In this document: positions 60,420 through 64,000 of the stretch, piece after piece | How the letters are laid out: the number at the start of each line of letters is the position of its first letter | Position numbering within the stretch: position 1 is the first letter of the stretch | Assembly: GCF_907164915.1 (NCBI RefSeq) | Contig: NC_061862.1 | Coordinates: 60,017,068-60,081,067 of the forward strand | Reading direction: 5' to 3' | DNA: 64,000 nt | Source of the DNA: Impatiens glandulifera | Taxonomy: Eukaryota > Streptophyta > Magnoliopsida > Ericales > Balsaminaceae | The notes under the pieces: model-generated | What the model was told of the DNA's origin: nothing | What the model saw: only the letters and a program-made list of their open reading frames with translations | Databases searched by the model: none | Made by a program: the position numbers and the translations under genes

Positions 60420-62082
60420 CTAAAGAGGAAGTTCCCCACTATCTGATATCACAACCTTGCTTTTGGGTGTGCCACTCTGATTACCTTCTGCTTCAACCTT
60501 GTAAACTACATCCATGCCTGATAACACCTTCCCGAACACAACATGTCGACCATCCAGCCTACATTAATAATAAAACTTCATTAACAAATCAAAATTTTAT
60601 TTTTAAATTGAAGAAAGCAGGTACATCTTATATTTTTTGGATTTTAGAATTACCAGCTAGTTGTGACTGTTGTAATGAAGAACTGGGAGCCATTAGTGTC
60701 TTGGCCAGCATTAGCCATTGAAAGAAGTCCTGTAAACAATAAACATAAGCTATTGGTGTTGTGTTCTTTCCTACTTGTTCCAGGAACTTCAGAGCAGAAT
60801 AGTCAAGAATAGATCTTTTTTTATAATGCCTTGTTCGATCTTGGGTTATTTCAAAATAACCTTGGCTGTTGTAATTCAATGTTGGGTTATAAGTGGTTAT
60901 TTGTGTAAAAGAAATATATAGGGTAATTTGGTTGATGATTTGAATGATCTTATCGATAATGAGACAATGGGTTATTTAAATTGAAAAGTCCAGATACAAG
61001 AAGGCCTACAACATCTCAAGAATATATCATACCTGGAGCAGTGTGCTTTATCTTGAAATTTTCATCAGCAAAAGTTTCACCGTAGATCGATTCTCCACCT
61101 CTTCCATCCCCAAGTGTGAAATCACCTCCTTGGAGCATAAAGCTTGGAATAATTCTATGGAACGTGCTTCCTTTGTAGTGAAGAGGTTTTCCACTCTTGC
61201 CCACACCGTGTTCCCCTGAATGAAATACACCAAATCATTACATTATACAAGCAAACATACAACAGTTTTTAGTCCTATCTGTTCAACATCATGCAAGATG
61301 AACCAAAAGCAAAACGATAAGGAAATTGGATAAGTCGTTTACCTGTGCACAATGCTCGAAAATTTTCTGCAGAAGATGAGATTAAGAAATTCAATCAGTG
61401 CATATAGCAAAACCATTGGAGATATCTTCTATGTTGAATAACAAAGGATCTTAAATCTGGGAAATGACACATACCAACTGTTTTAGGAACTGTTTTTCCA
61501 AAAAGACCCATCACAATACGTCCTGGAAAATAAATGGACTTAATGTTTCAGCTTTCTCACAATTGCATTTAACAGAGAGTATGGTTTCTTTTCTCTTCAC
61601 ACAACAGGAAAACAAAAAGTAAAGATCCATACAGAGAGATTTCAATTTATATTCATAGAATCTAAAAGAGCAATTTCAACCACAAATCTTCAACAACCCA
61701 ATTTAATTCGCAAACTGTAGATGCGTACCAGCAGGTTTTCCAGCAATCTCGACGTCAAAATAAACCTTGTGTGTCACTTCCTTCTTATTCTGACTCGGCT
61801 TCTTTGCCTGGAGAAACAACAATTTCCTAATACCATCAATATAACTTACACTGATAACAAAGTTACTAACTTGTTAGGAAAATCAACAATCTGTAGACTC
61901 GAGCAAAGTGGAATCGATTATTGGCTAGATAGATTCATAAGTGTTGAGGATTTGAGTCCTGAGATGAATCTGGACGGGATCAAGCGAGGAGGAAAGTATT
62001 GGGGCGAAAGAAGTACCTGAGCAAGAGCTACGACTGCAAAGAAGAGCAAGATCCATGCCATTTTTGCAGTACAAGATCCCAT
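60420..62082 (-). CDS. Secretory-pathway cyclophilin (peptidyl-prolyl isomerase)
   Basis: Seven exons, 62082-62017, 61807-61729, 61522-61475, 61366-61343, 61215-61033, 60729-60654 and 60558-60420, join in frame to 204 residues. Residues 1-22 are a signal peptide ([15 protein letters not shown] after a short leader; Met8 is an alternative start). The cyclophilin domain has the catalytic Arg93, Phe98, Met99 and Gln101 in [15 protein letters not shown], the [16 protein letters not shown] block, and Trp159, Leu160 and His164 in [12 protein letters not shown]. The plant-type loop [11 protein letters not shown] is present. No KDEL ends the protein (it ends SGELPL). It closely resembles Arabidopsis ER/secretory cyclophilins of the CYP20-1/CYP19-4 type. 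The reaction is cis-trans isomerisation of prolyl bonds during protein folding, here in the ER or beyond. Confidence 0.95.
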
Positions 62083-62234
62083 TTTTGTCGATCGCTGGCT
62101 GTGTTGCAGTCAAAAAAAGAAAATGGGAACTAGGATTAGCAAAACAAAAACGATGATGAATATTATGTATTGATGATGATCATGTTTTGGGGAACAAAAG
62201 TGTTTAAAAAAAAAGAAAATAAAAATGAATAAAT

Positions 62235-62278
62235 GCGTGGCACGCATCCGATTATATGACGTGGGTTATTCCGATTGG
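62235..62278 (-). promoter_or_regulatory. ER-stress element (ERSE) upstream of the cyclophilin gene
   Basis: On the gene strand the sequence reads CCAAT, nine bases, CCACG (62278-62260), an exact match to the ERSE consensus CCAAT-N9-CCACG. The CCACG continues as CCACGTCA, which also contains a UPRE-like TGACGTGG. A near-palindromic GCGTGGCACGC lies at 62235-62245. The element is about 180-195 bases upstream of the start codon, a normal position. It fits regulation by the bZIP/NF-Y branch of the unfolded protein response and an ER role for the product. Confidence 0.75.
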
Positions 62279-62739
62279 TTTAAACATTGCCAGCTCATAT
62301 GATTGTCTGATTGTCTGAACTTTTCTTTTTCTTGTTTTTTAATTAATTTTTAAAAAATTATGTATAAAATTAATTAATAAATAATATCTACAAATTTAAA
62401 ATAAATAATTAATAATTTAAATATTAAATTATATTGACAATTTAAAAAAGAAAAAAAATGCTAATACTTTATTATATCTTTCATTTTTTAATTTTTTAAT
62501 TGAAGAAAAATAAATTATTTTCGAACTTTTTTTTATATTATCTGACTTTATTTAAAATTGTCTGAAATTTAATTAATTTGAAATCTGATTTATATTATCT
62601 GACTTTATTTAAAATTGTCTGAAATTTAATTAATTTGAAATCCGATTAATATAAAGTCATTATTTTAATCTTGAGAAATTCGAAATTATAAATTATGAAT
62701 AAAAAATTATTGTTATAAGAGTAATGCAAGGGGGTTAGA

Positions 62740-63015
62740 ACCTTAAGAAATCAAGATCCGATGCTAATAGAGGTTACTTACTTGAACTTTAGCGTAGGAA
62801 AAGGGCTTAGGATTGCTTGACACTGATGCGCAGGAAAAGGGCTTAGGGTTGCTTGACACTGATAGAGGTTGACAGGTTGTCATGAACTTTAGTGAAGGAA
62901 AAAGGCACAGGGTTGCTTACTTGAACTTTAAAAAGGAAAAGGGCATATAGTTTTTTTCGTAGTAATAGTGTGCTTACTTGAACTTTAACGAAAGAAAATG
63001 ACATATAGTTTTTTT
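62740..63015 (+). repeat. Degenerate tandem repeats
   Basis: Blocks such as GGAAAAGGGCTTAGG(A/G)TTGCTTGACACTGAT (split), CTTGAACTTTA and ATATAGTTTTTTT recur with spacings of roughly 40-65 bp. Probably a local duplication of intergenic sequence. Confidence 0.65.
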
Positions 63016-63813
63016 TGCAGTAATAGTGAGTGGGTCTTATGAGATTTATGTCGATCGTTGGAATCAAATTCAGGTATAAGGAGTTGGACTTAGTTCAGGT
63101 TAAAGAGTGATCTCACTGAATGATAGAGGGTGTATTGGATGGATGTGAAACGAGTCCCAATCTTACATCTTACTCAGATCTATACTTATGCATTGAGCTC
63201 AATCTTTTGAGGAGAGCTATCTATGTAGGCTTAAAGCATAGGCTACACAAACATCTTTTGATAAGATAGGGACCCTTATGACCCTACTCAAAGTGGCTTA
63301 ATAACTTGAAATAGATAATCCTCTTCCTAAATTAATTGAACACAAAGTTTGTATTATTGCATCCATATATTATTGCATCCATTTATAATAATAATAATAA
63401 CATTAGTTGTACTATAATGCAAATATTAATCTACTTACAAATGCTAAAAATCAACTATACAAGCAACATGCCACAGCAAAATCAAATTCCACTAGAAAAC
63501 ATTCATTTTATAAATAAACAAACTTGATTATGTGAGCAATGAAAGACTGAGTCAATCAAACCCCATAAGAACAATGAAAAGAACTGAAGAATTGATGTAA
63601 CTGCATATGCAAAGTTCCATTCCATAATTCATAAGGTATCAGCTAACAAAAGGCAATAAGTTAGTACACAAAAGGTTAAGGAATACATACACTGCAAACT
63701 GCTGCTATGGGGCATCAAATGCACACATTCGACCATTAGCAAAATAGGAAAAAAGAAAAAGCTTTTATCAGAACAAAGGTCAGCATTGCAGGACTGTTCA
63801 ATTATTGAGGTTG

Positions 63814-64000
63814 TTACTTCTTTCTTTTGAGACTGGTTTGAGCCACTTTTTGCTTCCCTTTCCCAGATTTGGAGCTTTTCTTCTTTATGCTTGACAAATC
63901 ATCGTCAGACTCATCAATATCACCATTGAGCCTTTTTCTTCGTTTCTTATCATCAGTAGAGCAGATTAAGATCACCTTTTCTTCCATAGGCCGTTCGATC
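63814..64000 (-). CDS. C-terminal end of an unidentified lysine-rich protein
   Basis: Partial: the gene continues beyond the window. The last 61 codons run in one frame from the window edge to a TAA at 63814-63816. The sequence is highly basic with an acidic patch (DDKKRRKRLNGDIDESDDDL, then KKKSSKSGKGKQKVAQ, ending LKRKK), which looks like a nuclear or nucleolar tail. The preceding ERPMEEKVILICS may be the end of a folded domain. I cannot name the family. Confidence 0.6.
   Translation of the reverse strand, partial: IERPMEEKVILICSTDDKKRRKRLNGDIDESDDDLSSIKKKSSKSGKGKQKVAQTSLKRKK

Larger units (their letters stand above)
62083..63813. other. Intergenic DNA and cyclophilin promoter region
   Basis: Apart from the ER-stress element and the repeat at 62740-63010 listed separately, no gene is recognised. 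The right part near 63700 is presumably the 3' UTR of the partial gene at the window edge. Confidence 0.5.

Overview
This is a stretch of plant nuclear DNA, almost certainly from a eudicot. It is very AT-rich, its genes have short exons and GT-AG introns, and it holds several plant transposon classes plus long (AT)n runs. I saw no rRNA, no functional tRNA gene, no bacterial-type operon and no organelle insertion. I do not identify the species.

Host genes, left to right. (1) A complete eight-exon CHIP-type E3 ubiquitin ligase (TPR plus U-box) on the minus strand, 5693-11293, with a decayed L1 LINE in its long fourth intron. (2) A two-exon gene at 23318-24229 (+) resembling the TRM/LONGIFOLIA (DUF4378) group. 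(3) A two-exon gene at 25230-25615 (-) for a small secreted cysteine-rich peptide with the architecture of nodule cysteine-rich (NCR/late nodulin) peptides. A 46-bp tandem duplication covers its likely core promoter. (4) A complete seven-exon secretory-pathway cyclophilin at 60420-62082 (-), with an exact ER-stress element (CCAAT-N9-CCACG) upstream. (5) The lysine-rich C-terminal end of an unidentified gene at 63814-64000 (-). The first four rest on exon models whose phases close exactly.

The rest is mainly nested transposable elements. At 16690-20760 lies a wrecked Copia element with a 956-bp TRIM-like LTR element inside it. From about 28000 to 43622, two diverged copies of one Ty3/gypsy-like LTR family face each other. 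The left copy contains an L1 LINE (29261-39554, 14-bp target duplication) that has only ORF1. That LINE in turn contains a 7.8-kb CACTA element (29489-37317, TSD ACA). This CACTA carries an intact six-exon accessory transposase gene, a miniature relative of it, a DUF4216 remnant and 17 tandem copies of an 81-83-bp unit built on a palindrome. At 44618-49153 a second CACTA (TSD ACT) carries pseudogene copies of two unrelated host genes: an HR-like lesion-inducer and proteasome subunit beta type-7. At 51763-58544 a Copia element (TSD TATCT) has its 3' LTR split by a young gag-only gypsy-like LTR element (55887-58374, TSD ATATA).

The most notable items are the NCR-like peptide gene, the two-gene Pack-CACTA, the palindrome-array CACTA and the ERSE-bearing cyclophilin. 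The remaining intervals are AT-rich intergenic DNA with microsatellites, two copies of a tRNA-related SINE-like sequence and degenerate MITE-like sequence.
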